Source of the DNA: Dictyobacter formicarum
GTDB lineage: Bacteria > Chloroflexota > Ktedonobacteria > Ktedonobacterales > Ktedonobacteraceae
Assembly: GCF_016587435.1 (NCBI RefSeq)
Contig: NZ_BNJJ01000012.1
Span: 186,001 to 250,000 of the forward strand
Reading direction: 5' to 3'
DNA length: 64,000 bases
The position numbers and the translations under genes are program-made. The notes beneath the pieces were generated by a model. It worked only from the letters and a program-made list of their open reading frames with translations. It was not told the origin of the DNA and ran no database searches. Of the stretch, positions 43,867 through 54,342 are shown piece by piece; within the stretch, counting starts at the first letter, position 1; each line of letters opens with the position of its first letter.

Positions 43867-46800
43867 ATGGCCAAATCAACACGATCTCAACGAGGCAGTC
43901 GTCGTCTTTCCCCTTTTTCATCTGTGGTGACACTTGCATTGTGGCGTTGGAGACAAACAGGTTTTTTGATGGGCATCATTGCCCTTGGCATGATTGCTGC
44001 CGTACTGATTGCTGGTTCTATTCCGCTCTTTTCTGATGTGATGTCGACGGCGGGATTGCGTACTACATTACGTTCGACTCCCGATGATTCTGAGATAGTG
44101 GCTACTTCGAATGTGGCTGCTTTGTCGGCTGCTTCGATTACGGCCGTTCATGATCAGTTTCAATCGTTGATTAAACCAAGTCTGGGCTCGTTCGTGCTGG
44201 ACCCTGAATTTTCCTTTGTGAGTGGCGATTTGTCATTCGCTACACCATCAAAGGAGAGTCGTTCATTGGTGGTGAGTGCTGTGAATACAGCTCATGCAGC
44301 GTCTCACCTGGCTCATTTGAAAGGACAAGTGGCTGCTACTACTAATGCTCAGGCGAATACTATCGATGTGATGGTGACTCCTTTGACGGCACAGCGCCTG
44401 GGTGTGAAAATCGGCTCTACTATTCCGCTGTATTTGAATTATTATGCCAAGCCGCTGCCTGGTCCATATTCTGATTTGCCCTCTCCTCCGCAGCAAAAAT
44501 TTTTAATAACGGGGCGCGTGTCAGGCTTTTTTGATATTGATCCTGCCAATAGTGCATATTGGCACGGTAATAACTTTCAGCCGACCAGTATTTCCTCCCA
44601 GGGCCGCCTGACCTATACGTATAATTTGATGGTTTCTGAGGATCGCCTGGTTTCCATTGTTGAGCATGTGCGGACCCTGAATAAGTCTGATGCTGTTTTT
44701 TCTACTCTTGGTGCTTATTCTTTTTTGTGGTCCTATCATTTAAATCCTACTATGGCTACGGTTGGCAATCTGGATAATTTGATTAATCAACTGGCTTCGT
44801 TGCAGAGTCAGTATCAGGCCAACTATGGTGACAGTACCTTTGTTCAGGATGCTGCCAATAATTTCCCATATGTGTCCAAGATGGACCTGGCAAGTTCGCT
44901 CTTCAGTTATTCTGATACTCCTAGTAACCTTGAACGCTTCCGGAGTCGGATCTCGGTGGCACAGATACCAGCGGCTGTTCTGACGATTATGATCATGGTG
45001 CTGATCCTCTTTTTTGTCAGTTTGATGACCAATCTGCTGGTGGATCGTCAGTCTGAGGCGATCGCGGTCTTGCGCTCACGCGGCGCCAGTAGTAGTCAGA
45101 TTTTCTGGGCCTTGATGACGCAATGTATTGGATTAGGCATTGTGGCGTTGTTGATCGGCTTGCCTCTGTCGGTGTTTTTGATCTTTTCGATTTCTGGGCG
45201 CATCCTGCCGCAGGCTTCTCGCGATGCTTTGAATGTGATTACCAATAATCCCGTTGCCGCGCTTGAGCAGGGCATCTGGTATGCGCTGGCGGTAATTCTG
45301 GTGGTCTGGTTGACGATGAGTCTCTCCATCTTTGGTGCCTCTCGCTCGGATGTGCTGGCGATACGCCGTCAGTCGGCTCGTAGTAACAAGCGTCCCCTCT
45401 GGCAGCGCTTGAATCTGGATGTTATCGCTGCCATTATTGCTCTGGGTGGTTATGGGGTTTCGTATTATCTGACCAGCCTGAGTGATGTGATTCAGGGTGA
45501 CGCGAAAACCTTGATTGCTACACCGTTGTCCATTATCGCCCCTTTCTTTTTGATCATTGGATTGATGTTCCTGTTCTTGCGTGTGTTTCCATTGTTACTG
45601 CGTCTGATGTCCTCTGTGGTTACACGTGGTCGCGGAGCTGTCTCTATGCTGGCCCTGGCGCAGATTGGGCGTACACCACGGCAGGCGATTCGTATGACCC
45701 TGTTATTGGCGTTGGCCACAGCTTTTGCGCTGTTTACGCTGGTCTATATGGCGACTCAGGCCCAGCATATTCAGGATATTTCCATCTACCAGGTTGGTGC
45801 TGATATCAGTGGCGAAACGTATTCACAAATAAATCAGCATGATCCAACAAAGTTGACGAGCCGCTACACGAGCATTCCAGGCATCATCGCAGCCAGCTCC
45901 GGCTATCAGACGCAGGCGATTGGTGGTCGCGGCGGTGGTATCACCATGGAGTTGCGGGCGGTTGATGCCTCCAGTTTTGGCTCGGCGGTCATCTGGCCGT
46001 CTCAGCAGGAAGCGCAAAAAGGCAATGCTCTCCTGACACAGCTGATCTCCAGGCGCCAGTTATCTGGAAAGCTAGGGGTGCTGCCGGTCATCATTGATAC
46101 CAATACTGCTAATAGCCTCTTACTGCATACAAACTCGACTCTGACGGTTCGCATCAGCGGTTTGAATGTCTCTGATATGTCATGTGTCGTCATTGGCGTT
46201 GTGCCCCATATTCCTACTGTTAATGATCGGATTGCCATAGGTGGTAAGGGCAGCGTAATTCCCGGTGGCGTATTGATGGATTATTCAACCTACACAACGG
46301 TTTACACAAACAAATTGCACAAATTGAATAAAGGTTTTTTTGTGCCTGATGTTCCTGCCATCAATCATATCTGGCTGCATACAAAATCTGACGATGCATC
46401 ATTAATCAGCATACGGACAGCCTTGAAAAAGACACAATATGTATTGACGAACATGCAGGATCGCTGGCAGATTCTGGCCTCTCTCAATACCGACCCGCTC
46501 TACCTGATTCTGACCGGACTGATGATTGTTGGTACGATTACGGCTCTCCTGCTGGCCTTGATTGGAGACTTGTTGGCCTCCTGGCTCAGTGCACGTATGC
46601 GCCTGACAAACTTTGCCATCTTACGAGCGATTGGTACGACGCCGCGTGAAGTTGCCAGCATGTTAACCTGGGAACAGGCTATTGTCTATAGCATTGGTCT
46701 GCTACTGGGCGTTGGCTTTGGACTTGTGCTGGCTAATACCATGATTCCTGCGCTCTCTTTTACTGACCTGAATAGTACATTGGCTAATAACGACCAGCTT

Positions 46801-46962
46801 TACTCACTACAATCAGCCTTCCCAACGCATATCATATTCCCGTCCACCCTTATCTGGGGCCTGATTGCTCTGATCGGTCTGTACGCCATTGCCCTTGTTA
46901 CTATGGTCGGCGTAGTATCGCGCCCCACCCTTGGCCAGGCACTGCGCCTCAACGAGGATTAA
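43867..46962 (+). CDS. Large FtsX-type ABC transporter permease
   Basis: 1031 residues; AGAGGAT before the ATG. N-terminal helix LWRWRQTGFLMGIIALGMIAAVLIAG, a long extracytoplasmic region (60-345), then a four-helix MacB/FtsX domain (about 350-590, RSRGASSSQIFWALMTQ), a second extracytoplasmic segment (about 620-880) and a C-terminal FtsX domain (LRAIGTTPREVASMLTWEQ, about 915-1020). Two FtsX domains in one chain are typical of lipid/lipoprotein or peptide exporters. No ATPase gene is adjacent, so its partner is elsewhere. Confidence 0.88.
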   Translation: MAKSTRSQRGSRRLSPFSSVVTLALWRWRQTGFLMGIIALGMIAAVLIAGSIPLFSDVMSTAGLRTTLRSTPDDSEIVATSNVAALSAASITAVHDQFQSLIKPSLGSFVLDPEFSFVSGDLSFATPSKESRSLVVSAVNTAHAASHLAHLKGQVAATTNAQANTIDVMVTPLTAQRLGVKIGSTIPLYLNYYAKPLPGPYSDLPSPPQQKFLITGRVSGFFDIDPANSAYWHGNNFQPTSISSQGRLTYTYNLMVSEDRLVSIVEHVRTLNKSDAVFSTLGAYSFLWSYHLNPTMATVGNLDNLINQLASLQSQYQANYGDSTFVQDAANNFPYVSKMDLASSLFSYSDTPSNLERFRSRISVAQIPAAVLTIMIMVLILFFVSLMTNLLVDRQSEAIAVLRSRGASSSQIFWALMTQCIGLGIVALLIGLPLSVFLIFSISGRILPQASRDALNVITNNPVAALEQGIWYALAVILVVWLTMSLSIFGASRSDVLAIRRQSARSNKRPLWQRLNLDVIAAIIALGGYGVSYYLTSLSDVIQGDAKTLIATPLSIIAPFFLIIGLMFLFLRVFPLLLRLMSSVVTRGRGAVSMLALAQIGRTPRQAIRMTLLLALATAFALFTLVYMATQAQHIQDISIYQVGADISGETYSQINQHDPTKLTSRYTSIPGIIAASSGYQTQAIGGRGGGITMELRAVDASSFGSAVIWPSQQEAQKGNALLTQLISRRQLSGKLGVLPVIIDTNTANSLLLHTNSTLTVRISGLNVSDMSCVVIGVVPHIPTVNDRIAIGGKGSVIPGGVLMDYSTYTTVYTNKLHKLNKGFFVPDVPAINHIWLHTKSDDASLISIRTALKKTQYVLTNMQDRWQILASLNTDPLYLILTGLMIVGTITALLLALIGDLLASWLSARMRLTNFAILRAIGTTPREVASMLTWEQAIVYSIGLLLGVGFGLVLANTMIPALSFTDLNSTLANNDQLYSLQSAFPTHIIFPSTLIWGLIALIGLYAIALVTMVGVVSRPTLGQALRLNED

Positions 46963-46996
46963 TTTAACCGTACTTGTAAGCGAGCATACATAGGAC

Positions 46997-47023
46997 AGCA
47001 TCCCTGGCAAAGAGCGGGATGCT
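46997..47023 (+). terminator. Terminator after the permease gene
   Basis: AGCATCCC (46997-47004) and GGGATGCT (47016-47023) extend outward with AGGA/ATCCT pairing and are followed by ATTTTGCTTTATT. Confidence 0.65.
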
Positions 47024-47118
47024 ATCCTATTTTGCTTTATTCTTCCGAGAGGGCTGTAGCGTACGTAGGTTGCCAGTTTGCGGGTCGCGATTCCCCTGTT
47101 CAGGCTATTGATTGCATA

Positions 47119-47793
47119 CTACGTGAATAATTTGTACAGGCCATGCCATAAGAAGTAGAAGCTAAAAATACTCGATATGCTGATAATGATGGGGCGATAG
47201 TACTTTGTGAGCAGATCGGACCAGGCCTTTAAAATGGAGGCCGACCTGCCTGGTAGGATGATACAGACCACAATAGGCAGGCCGATCAGGATTTGGGACC
47301 CGACGAGATAAAAGGTATAGGCCAGCAGGCGCTGTAATGTCCCTAAATCTGCGCTATTGATAATGCCAATTGCCGATAAGGTAAACATCCATAGTTTGCC
47401 GGATACCAGCAACCAGAGAACGCCAATCCCGAACGTGAGCCAGGGTCCTACCCTGTTCAGGTGCGCCTCCCATGTGAGCGGCAGCTCATCCAGGTCGCTC
47501 ATGTAGAAGAGAACTCTAATCGCAGAGATAAGGAAGAATATGCCAATTACTATTTCCAGTGCCGTGATCAGAATGGGTGAAATAACGAGGACTTTTTTGA
47601 TATTTATGCTACTGTAGATGGAGCCAAAAAGGATTATCTGTGCCAGGCGCGCTATGGCCATTCCCCCAGCCAGGGCTATGGCTTTTTTGAGGCCGTGCTG
47701 GCTCTGCAGCAGAAATATTGTCGCGGTAATCCATGAGGGTAGGATCGCGCTGGCTATAATTAATGGAAGCAACTCTATCAGGGTTGTAATCAT
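47119..47793 (-). CDS. Sap/GAP-family membrane protein
   Basis: 224 residues, about six transmembrane helices (ELLPLIIASAILPSWITATIFLL, GGMAIARLAQIILFGSI, ISPILITALEIVIGIFFLISAI, GPWLTFGIGVLWLLVSGK, FYLVGSQILIGLPIVVCIIL, IIISISSIFSFYFLWHGLY). The layout matches the GAP (GPL addressing protein) and LysE-like families, which handle export of glycolipids or small molecules. No strong ribosome-binding site is visible. Confidence 0.75.
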   Translation of the reverse strand: MITTLIELLPLIIASAILPSWITATIFLLQSQHGLKKAIALAGGMAIARLAQIILFGSIYSSINIKKVLVISPILITALEIVIGIFFLISAIRVLFYMSDLDELPLTWEAHLNRVGPWLTFGIGVLWLLVSGKLWMFTLSAIGIINSADLGTLQRLLAYTFYLVGSQILIGLPIVVCIILPGRSASILKAWSDLLTKYYRPIIISISSIFSFYFLWHGLYKLFT

Positions 47794-48504
47794 TGAGGGA
47801 TCCGACTTTGAAACTGCTGGCTGCCAATCAACTTATCTCTATATAATCCCCTATACGCTTGCTTCTCCTTTCTGGTAACAGGTGAATATGCGTCTGATGT
47901 GGAGGCTTTATGTGTTGCCTTTGTCAGATAATCTGTATTCTTGTACATCGCATTAAGTATATTATAAGACAGGTGGCATAAGAAGTATAAGACGCCTGGT
48001 TTGTGATGAGAAAAAATGTTATGGTTTTTTGTAAACATTTTTTTGATTGTTTATAAGGTTATTTGCCTTTCTGCGTTTTCTATACCTCAACTTCAGTTGT
48101 GTTAAACCTGCCGCACACCAGAAGCATATATACTCTTGCTTATCCCCCTAAGATTCTTTCTTACGTTCGTCAATTTTTCTGGTACATACGTTTTTATTAT
48201 CAATTAATATGCTGTTTACTGCCTATATCTATCCTGCCAATCATTTTTGGGAGGTGGTGTTGATCGTACCGACCTGCGATATTTTTGCTTCCTTTTGTGA
48301 TGGTTTTTTGTTTGAAAAGCGATCTGGGAGATGTCAGAAATGTTATCTGCTTATACTTTGGACATATTCTTTGCATTGCAAACTGCTTACATTGCAAGCT
48401 GTGTTGAAACATTTTATATCGTTTCTTAGTCTTTAGTTGCTTATTTGTTTGTTTTTTTGATATGTACTGTACCTGCAATTGTTTTCAAGAAGGATCTGCT
48501 TGCT
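47794..48504. other. Intergenic, no gene seen
   Basis: About 710 bp between divergent genes, strongly T-rich with no support for RNA genes or coding sequence. Confidence 0.45.
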
Positions 48505-48747
48505 ATGAGTGAGATTGCTAAACTTCGTCAGCAAATTGAGCTGGAGCTGGTGGCGATGCGCCGCGGTTTGTCGGGTTTGTCTTGTGGTGACGCTCGCCAT
48601 GCTTTTATTCGAGCGCGCATGGACCGTGTTGGCGTGTGTCAGGATCGCCTGGCCCACCATTTGGGTGAGAATGACGCAACGCTGGTTGTTTGTGAATTGT
48701 ATATTCAGGCAATGGAAGAGATGGAGCGCGTGGCCGAGACTGTATAG
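48505..48747 (+). CDS. Small conserved-looking protein of unknown function
   Basis: 80 residues from ATG at MSEIAKLRQQ (AAGGATC upstream; a start 60 bases earlier would add a hydrophobic non-coding-looking stretch). Helical and charged: IELELVAMRRGLSGLSCGDARHAFIRARMDRV. It precedes the PP2C phosphatase on the same strand by 105 bp. No family recognised. Confidence 0.6.
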   Translation: MSEIAKLRQQIELELVAMRRGLSGLSCGDARHAFIRARMDRVGVCQDRLAHHLGENDATLVVCELYIQAMEEMERVAETV

Positions 48748-48852
48748 TGAAATTGTCACTCTGTAGTGCTTGCTTGTAGATGGGTTGTTTCGCGCTTTTC
48801 TGAAGAAATATTTGTGGATTGCGACGTTTTGGGCACACCAGAGGAATGAGGC

Positions 48853-50193
48853 ATGTTTGCAGAGTTTTTGACCATGTACGATATTCATCGCTGGCTGCGT
48901 TATGTGACCTGGCTCGGGCTGGGTTGCCTGTTCGTCTTTTTCCTGATGGCTGAAGGCGGTTTGCCTCCACAGTCCTGGCTATCTTTGATCCAGAGCGTAT
49001 TGAATTTGCCTGCTCTCTGGCCTGCCCATGGCATCTTTGCCCTTACGAGTGTGGTGAATCCATTGATCTGGTCGGTGATCTGGGGATGTTTATGGTTTGT
49101 GGTGTTAAAGATCTGCATGGCACTTTTTCAACATCATCAGCAGTTGTCGCTGCAGGTGGCTCAACCGTTAAGTGGCTCCTGGCTGCCAGCCAGTCAACTG
49201 TCGCTGGCTGTTTCTTCTCAGTTGCATGGCGGCGATAGCCTGGGGGTGGCTGTGCCGCGCTTACGCCTTCCACAGCGTTCTCCTCTCTCTGGCGATTCTG
49301 GATCGCTAGTATTGCCCCGCAGGCCTGTGTCTGAAGGCCTGGCCGATGTTCCGACGCGTCCGGCGGCTGAGCCTGCTCATTCAACCGTGCCTTTGGATGC
49401 TCTGTCCGCCGAGCATCCTGCTGCCCTGCCTTTGCGTATTGGTGTAGGCTGGCATACAGGTCTGCTACGTCGCGATGCGCCTAATGAGGACAGTGTGGTG
49501 GCGTTTCAGGGGACGTATACGTACCAGGGCCGTTTGCTGCCGTTCGGTTTGTTTGTGGTCGCTGATGGTATGGGGGGCCATGTGGATGGCTTGCTGGCCA
49601 GCCGGATTGCGATGCAGAGTATGTCGCATACGGTGTTGCAGAATATTATTATGGGGCGTGAGCTCAGTGACGAGTTTTTTACTGATATGTTGGTGGGAGG
49701 GGGTGAGTGGGCCAATATGGCGATTTATCAGCGGGCGCAGGCAGATGGCACCGAGATGGGGACAACCCTGACGGCCGCTCTGGTGATCAATATGCGGGCC
49801 TATGTAGTGAATGTGGGCGATAGCCGGACCTATCTGTTCCGCGATACTACTGGCTTGATGCAGGTTACTCGTGATCATTCGCTGGTGGCTTCGCTGGTGG
49901 CCTTTGGTCAGATTACGCCTGATGAGGTGTATACCCACCCTGAGCGCAGTAAGATTTACCGCAGCGTGGGTCAGGGCGAGGATTTGCATGTGGATTCGTT
50001 TGTGGTTGATCTTCAGCCCCACGATCGTTTGGTGCTGTGCTCGGATGGGCTATGGGAGATGGTGCGCGATCCAGTGATTGAACGGGTGTTGCGAGCTAAC
50101 GATAATGCCTCTGTTGCGTGCGATCGGCTCGTTCAAATGGCGTTGCGTGGTGGTGGTTGTGATAATATCTCTGTACTGGTAGTTGATGTTTGA
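48853..50193 (+). CDS. PP2C-family serine/threonine phosphatase
   Basis: 446 residues; GAATGAGG before the ATG. One or two N-terminal membrane helices (about 15-100: WLGLGCLFVFFLMA and LIWSVIWGCLWFVVLKI), a Ser/Pro/Leu-rich linker (100-205), then the PP2C catalytic domain: RRDAPNEDSVV, VADGMGGHVDG, GTTLTAALV, VGDSRTYLFRD, DHSLV, LCSDGLWEMV and DNISVLVV. All metal-binding Asp are present. It would dephosphorylate Ser/Thr proteins at the membrane, possibly substrates of Hanks kinases such as the one at 35206-36144. Confidence 0.93.
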   Translation: MFAEFLTMYDIHRWLRYVTWLGLGCLFVFFLMAEGGLPPQSWLSLIQSVLNLPALWPAHGIFALTSVVNPLIWSVIWGCLWFVVLKICMALFQHHQQLSLQVAQPLSGSWLPASQLSLAVSSQLHGGDSLGVAVPRLRLPQRSPLSGDSGSLVLPRRPVSEGLADVPTRPAAEPAHSTVPLDALSAEHPAALPLRIGVGWHTGLLRRDAPNEDSVVAFQGTYTYQGRLLPFGLFVVADGMGGHVDGLLASRIAMQSMSHTVLQNIIMGRELSDEFFTDMLVGGGEWANMAIYQRAQADGTEMGTTLTAALVINMRAYVVNVGDSRTYLFRDTTGLMQVTRDHSLVASLVAFGQITPDEVYTHPERSKIYRSVGQGEDLHVDSFVVDLQPHDRLVLCSDGLWEMVRDPVIERVLRANDNASVACDRLVQMALRGGGCDNISVLVVDV

Positions 50194-50259
50194 GTGGAGC
50201 TCTAATTGTCGATGTACCGGACAAATTTAATGCCCGGCACGATCACTACTATAATGAAA

Positions 50260-50973
50260 TCAGGCCTTGACCAGATGTTGCTTGAGCCAGGCTAGCGTGT
50301 GTTGCCAGGCATCGGCTGCATCTTCAGCCCGGTAGGTGTCCCGGTTGGCATGGAAGAATGAGCGCTTTGCCTGTGGATAGACGATGATATGGTGTTTTTT
50401 CTCATGCGCAGCCAGCTTTTCTTGTAGCCATTGAACATAATCCTGGGAAATCGTATCGTCTTCTCCCCCATAAATTCCCAGGAATGGGGCCACGGTAGCC
50501 TGAATGGCCTGTTCGTGGCTGGGATCATCGGGATCACCACTACCGCCGTAAAAGATAACCAGTGCCCCTACCTGGTTGGCATCCCCCATGGACGCGAGCA
50601 TGGCGGCCAGGCTTCCGCCGATGCCGAAGCCAAGCAGCCCAATTTTTTTTGGGTCAACCAGGGCTGAGTTTTCTAAATAAGCGATGGCCTGCCGTATTTC
50701 TTGCAGGGCGTTCTGACGGTCAAGCTGTTGAGCGAGCTGCTGGGCCTCTTCGACACTTGTGGCAACCTGACCATGATAGAGATCAGGGGCCAGCGCCACG
50801 AAACCTTCCTGGGCCAGGCGCTCGGTCACATGCTGCATATGTGTATCAATTCCCCACCACTCTTGCAGCACGACAACACCCGGAAAGGTTTCTTCACCTT
50901 TAGGGTGAGCCAGGTAACTAAATGTTGATCTTTCCCCCGCCTTAAATTCAACAATCTGTGAATGAATAAGCAT
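50260..50973 (-). CDS. Dienelactone hydrolase family protein
   Basis: 237 residues; AAAGGTAT before the ATG. Alpha/beta hydrolase with a dienelactone-hydrolase order: FPGVVVLQEWWGID, GFVALAPDLYHG, nucleophile motif: KIGLLGFGIGGSLA (the usual Cys of GxCxGG is here Phe-Gly, so the nucleophile is lost or shifted), IYGGEDDTIS (Asp) and RSFFHANRD (His). Because the elbow reads GFGIGG, catalytic activity is doubtful; it may hydrolyse poorly or not at all. Confidence 0.85.
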   Translation of the reverse strand: MLIHSQIVEFKAGERSTFSYLAHPKGEETFPGVVVLQEWWGIDTHMQHVTERLAQEGFVALAPDLYHGQVATSVEEAQQLAQQLDRQNALQEIRQAIAYLENSALVDPKKIGLLGFGIGGSLAAMLASMGDANQVGALVIFYGGSGDPDDPSHEQAIQATVAPFLGIYGGEDDTISQDYVQWLQEKLAAHEKKHHIIVYPQAKRSFFHANRDTYRAEDAADAWQHTLAWLKQHLVKA

Positions 50974-51334
50974 TTGCTATACCTTTATCTTCATTTTTTT
51001 GATTGTGGGCCTGCACAATAAGGCATACAAATATGTGTGGCCATTAGGTTGTAGGCCTTATATGTCTTATACGAACAATTGTACTGTTTCGTTTGCTTGA
51101 AGAATCTATTTAGCTCCAAATGGCTATGAAAGTGCTTGAAAAGCACGCGTTTTTTTATTGATGGTTGATGGTTCCGTTTATTTGGAGTTAGAACATATTT
51201 TGTTGTACAACATGTTACGACTGGCAATGTAGGTGCCTGCTTTTTGCGTACCTTGTTTATTCATCAGTTTTCTGTCGGCTGTTGTTGGTTGTTTGGGAGG
51301 ATTTATCCTGCCAGGTTTGTGGAAAGGGATAACG

Positions 51335-53173
51335 ATGGAGCAAGTATACTCTGCTACTTATCAGCCAATTGAGGATTATGGGGTCATTGGTGACCTGCAT
51401 ACCGTTGCACTTGTTGGTAAAAATGGTTCTATCGATTGGTGTTGTATTCCACGTTTTGATTCTCCTAGTGTTTTTGGGGCTATTCTGGATGCGCAAAAAG
51501 GAGGCTTTTTTAAGATCGCTCCTGATCTGCCTGTGTCCGAATGTCGGACACGGCAATTGTATTTTCCAGAGACTAATATTCTGGTGACGCGTTTTTTGAC
51601 CAGTAACGGCATCGGTGAGATTATTGATTTTATGCCTATCCAGCAGTCATGGGATGTTGGTCATCCTCACCATATTATTCGAGCTGTGTCGGTGGTGCAG
51701 GGATCTCTGCCTTTTGAGATGGTCTGTTCTCCCCGATTTAATTATGCTCGCGACGAGCATACGGTGCGTCTCTTTGAACATGGAGCTACTTTCTATAGTA
51801 AGGATTTGTGTCTTGGCCTGGCAACTCATGTCCCACTAACTGATGATGGTCAGGGCAATGTCAGTGCGCATTTTACCTTGCATGCTCACCATCGGGCATA
51901 CTTTTTGTTGGAATGTACGAGTGAGAGTGATGTGAACTTGCATCCAATGACGGAGCGGCGTTTTCAAAAGGATTTTCAGGAGACGATGGAGTTTTGGCAG
52001 CGCTGGATGTCTAAGTGTACATATCAGGGCCGCTGGCGTGAGATGGTGCAGCGATCGGCCCTGGTGCTTAAGTTGTTGACATATGCCCCAACCGGAGCGA
52101 TTGTGGCGGCTCCTACTACCAGTTTGCCAGAATGTATTGGTGGGCCGCGCAACTGGGATTACCGTTTCGCGTGGCTGCGCGATGCGGCCTTTACAATCTA
52201 TGGACTGTTGACGCTGGGTTTTTACGATGAGACCGAATCTTTTATGGGCTGGCTGGATGACCGTTGCCATGACCTGGGACCGAGCGGTTCACTGCAACCA
52301 ATGTATGGCATTGATGGCCGGTGTACACTGGATGAGTTTACGCTGGATCATCTGGAGGGCTATCGTAAGAGCGGTCCTGTTCGCATTGGCAATGGGGCTT
52401 ACAAGCAGAAGCAGATGGATATCTATGGCGAGTTGATAGATTCCATCTATATCTTTAATCGTCACCAGGATATCTCCTATGATTTGTGGAAGAATCTGCG
52501 TCACTTGTTGACGTGGTTAGAGGATCACTGGCGTGAGCCCGATGAGGGAATCTGGGAGGTACGCGGTGGCCCCCAACCATTTCTGCATTCTCGCGTTATG
52601 AGCTGGGTGGCTTTCGATCGTGCTCTCCGCATTGCTCGTCATCGAGGCTTGCCTGCACCCATCGCCGATTGGACAGCTGTGAGCGCTGAAATTTATGACG
52701 ATATCATGGAAAATGGTTGGAATGCTGATAAGAAGAGTTTCGTGCAGTATTATGGCAGTGAAGAGGTGGATGCGAGCTCTCTATTGATGGTTTTGACCAA
52801 GTTCTGTGGACCGACAGATCCTCAAATGCTTAGTACTTTAGACCGCATCCAGCGTGAGCTGACGACCGATTCTCACGTGTATCGCTATATTCCAGGTCTA
52901 GCCGCCAGCGATGGTCTCACCGGGAGCGAGGGCACCTTTAGCCCCTGCAGTTTCTGGCTGGTTGAGACACTGGCTCGTGCTGGTCGCTTGATCGAGGCGC
53001 GCCTGGTATTGGAGAAGATGTTAAGCTATGCCAACCATGTCGGCTTATACGCTGAAGAAACCAGCCCGACCGGTGAGGCGCTGGGTAATTTCCCCCAGGC
53101 TTTTACCCATCTCGCCTTGATCAGCTCATGCTACAATCTGGATCGCGCCCTTAGTGGTACTTTGCTTGGCTAA
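51335..53173 (+). CDS. Glycoside hydrolase family 15 protein (glucoamylase/trehalase-like)
   Basis: 612 residues from ATG at MEQVYSATYQPIEDYGVIGD (AAAGGGAT upstream). N-terminal beta-sandwich (1-220; KNGSIDWCCIPRFDSPSVFGAILD), then the (alpha/alpha)6 barrel with GGPRNWDYRFAWLRDAAFTIYGL, DEGIWEVRGG (catalytic Glu) and EGTFSPCSFWLVETLARAG (second Glu). It hydrolyses alpha-glucosidic bonds, either malto-oligosaccharides or trehalose. Cytosolic, no signal peptide. Confidence 0.93.
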   Translation: MEQVYSATYQPIEDYGVIGDLHTVALVGKNGSIDWCCIPRFDSPSVFGAILDAQKGGFFKIAPDLPVSECRTRQLYFPETNILVTRFLTSNGIGEIIDFMPIQQSWDVGHPHHIIRAVSVVQGSLPFEMVCSPRFNYARDEHTVRLFEHGATFYSKDLCLGLATHVPLTDDGQGNVSAHFTLHAHHRAYFLLECTSESDVNLHPMTERRFQKDFQETMEFWQRWMSKCTYQGRWREMVQRSALVLKLLTYAPTGAIVAAPTTSLPECIGGPRNWDYRFAWLRDAAFTIYGLLTLGFYDETESFMGWLDDRCHDLGPSGSLQPMYGIDGRCTLDEFTLDHLEGYRKSGPVRIGNGAYKQKQMDIYGELIDSIYIFNRHQDISYDLWKNLRHLLTWLEDHWREPDEGIWEVRGGPQPFLHSRVMSWVAFDRALRIARHRGLPAPIADWTAVSAEIYDDIMENGWNADKKSFVQYYGSEEVDASSLLMVLTKFCGPTDPQMLSTLDRIQRELTTDSHVYRYIPGLAASDGLTGSEGTFSPCSFWLVETLARAGRLIEARLVLEKMLSYANHVGLYAEETSPTGEALGNFPQAFTHLALISSCYNLDRALSGTLLG

Positions 53174-53336
53174 CTATTACCTGCTATCCGTTATCCAGAA
53201 CTTAGACATTTATAGACAAGCCATATCTGATGTCTGGTTCCTGCTTCATCCAGGGCAGTTTCACTTGATATTGCTATCAAGCCAGCGCTGCCCTGTCCAC
53301 AGGCTTCAATCCCGTGTAACTCACGGTACTCCTCGC

Positions 53337-54248
53337 TTATGCCAGGTCTGCCAGATTATAGGATGCGTTGACATCACGATCGATCACCAAACCGCATGCA
53401 TGGCAAACAAAGACGCGTTCGCTTAAATCCAGTTCTTCCCGCACGGCTTTGCAACTTGAACATGTTTTACTGGATGGCTCCCACCGTGAGACAAATTTCA
53501 CTTGGATGCCTATCTCCAGGGCTTTGTATTCTACCTGACGTCGAAACTCAGCAAATCCAACATCGCCAATTGCTCTGGAAAGACTTCTGTTTTTGAGCAT
53601 ACCTGCAACATTGAGATCTTCCAATACGATCACGGCGGGTCTCACATCACGCGACTTGGTTTTCATCACGATCTGTGAGGTGGCTTTGTGAAGCGTATCT
53701 TTGCGTATATTGGCAATATGAGCATGCAGACGAGCAAGTTTGCGCGTGGCTTTCACTCTATGCTTGCTTCCTTTCTGCTTGCGGGAATGCTGACGAGAAG
53801 CACGTCGTAACTTCTTGAGGTGAGAGCGCAATGCTTTTGGATTTGCAATGACAGTACCATCAGAGGCGGTGGCCAACGCCTTGATGCCCAAATCAATACC
53901 GATGACCTGACCAGTAGCTTGTACTGGATCAGGGACAGTCTCCTCAACCTGCACACTCACAAACCAGCGACCTGCTTGCTCCGAGACGGTGGCCGATAAA
54001 ACCTTGGCGGTGGTTGGGAGATAACCATGCTCATGGAGTCGCAGGGTTCCCAGGCGGGGAAGTTGAATACCATCCGCGAAAACATGGATCGCACCTGTGA
54101 GGCGAAAGGAACCGATGCCTTTCTTTTTGGATTTGAAACGGGGATAGCCGAGTTTGCCTCGATATGTGCCTTGCGCCTTCAGTTTTATCAAGAGAATAAT
54201 CGCTGATAAAAGGATATACATGTCCATAAATTTTAAAATTGATTTCAA
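53337..54248 (-). pseudogene. Truncated TnpB
   Basis: 303 residues and TTG as the only in-frame start; about 80-90 residues of the normal N-terminus are missing (the YPRFKSKKKG strand is at residue 34). The RuvC residues remain: VIGIDLGIKALATASDG, VIVLEDLNVAGML and IDRDVNASYNLA, with a zinc finger CSSCKAV...CHACG. Without the N-terminal domain it is probably inactive. A hairpin at 54249-54283 lies at the start, which marks where the coding frame is lost. The right end may be near 53310-53330. Confidence 0.85.
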
Positions 54249-54283
54249 CCCTTCCCTCTATAAAGATTGCTGAGAGGGAAGGG
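54249..54283 (-). terminator. Hairpin terminator before the truncated TnpB
   Basis: Perfect 11-bp arms CCCTTCCCTCT (54249-54259) and inverse (54273-54283), 13-base loop, followed on the minus strand by TTGAAATCAATTTT. It suits termination of the deacetylase transcript. Confidence 0.6.
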
Positions 54284-54342
54284 ATACTATTTTTGTGTAT
54301 TACTCAATCAGTTACCGCTTGTTTGGACACCTGGCCTGACGA

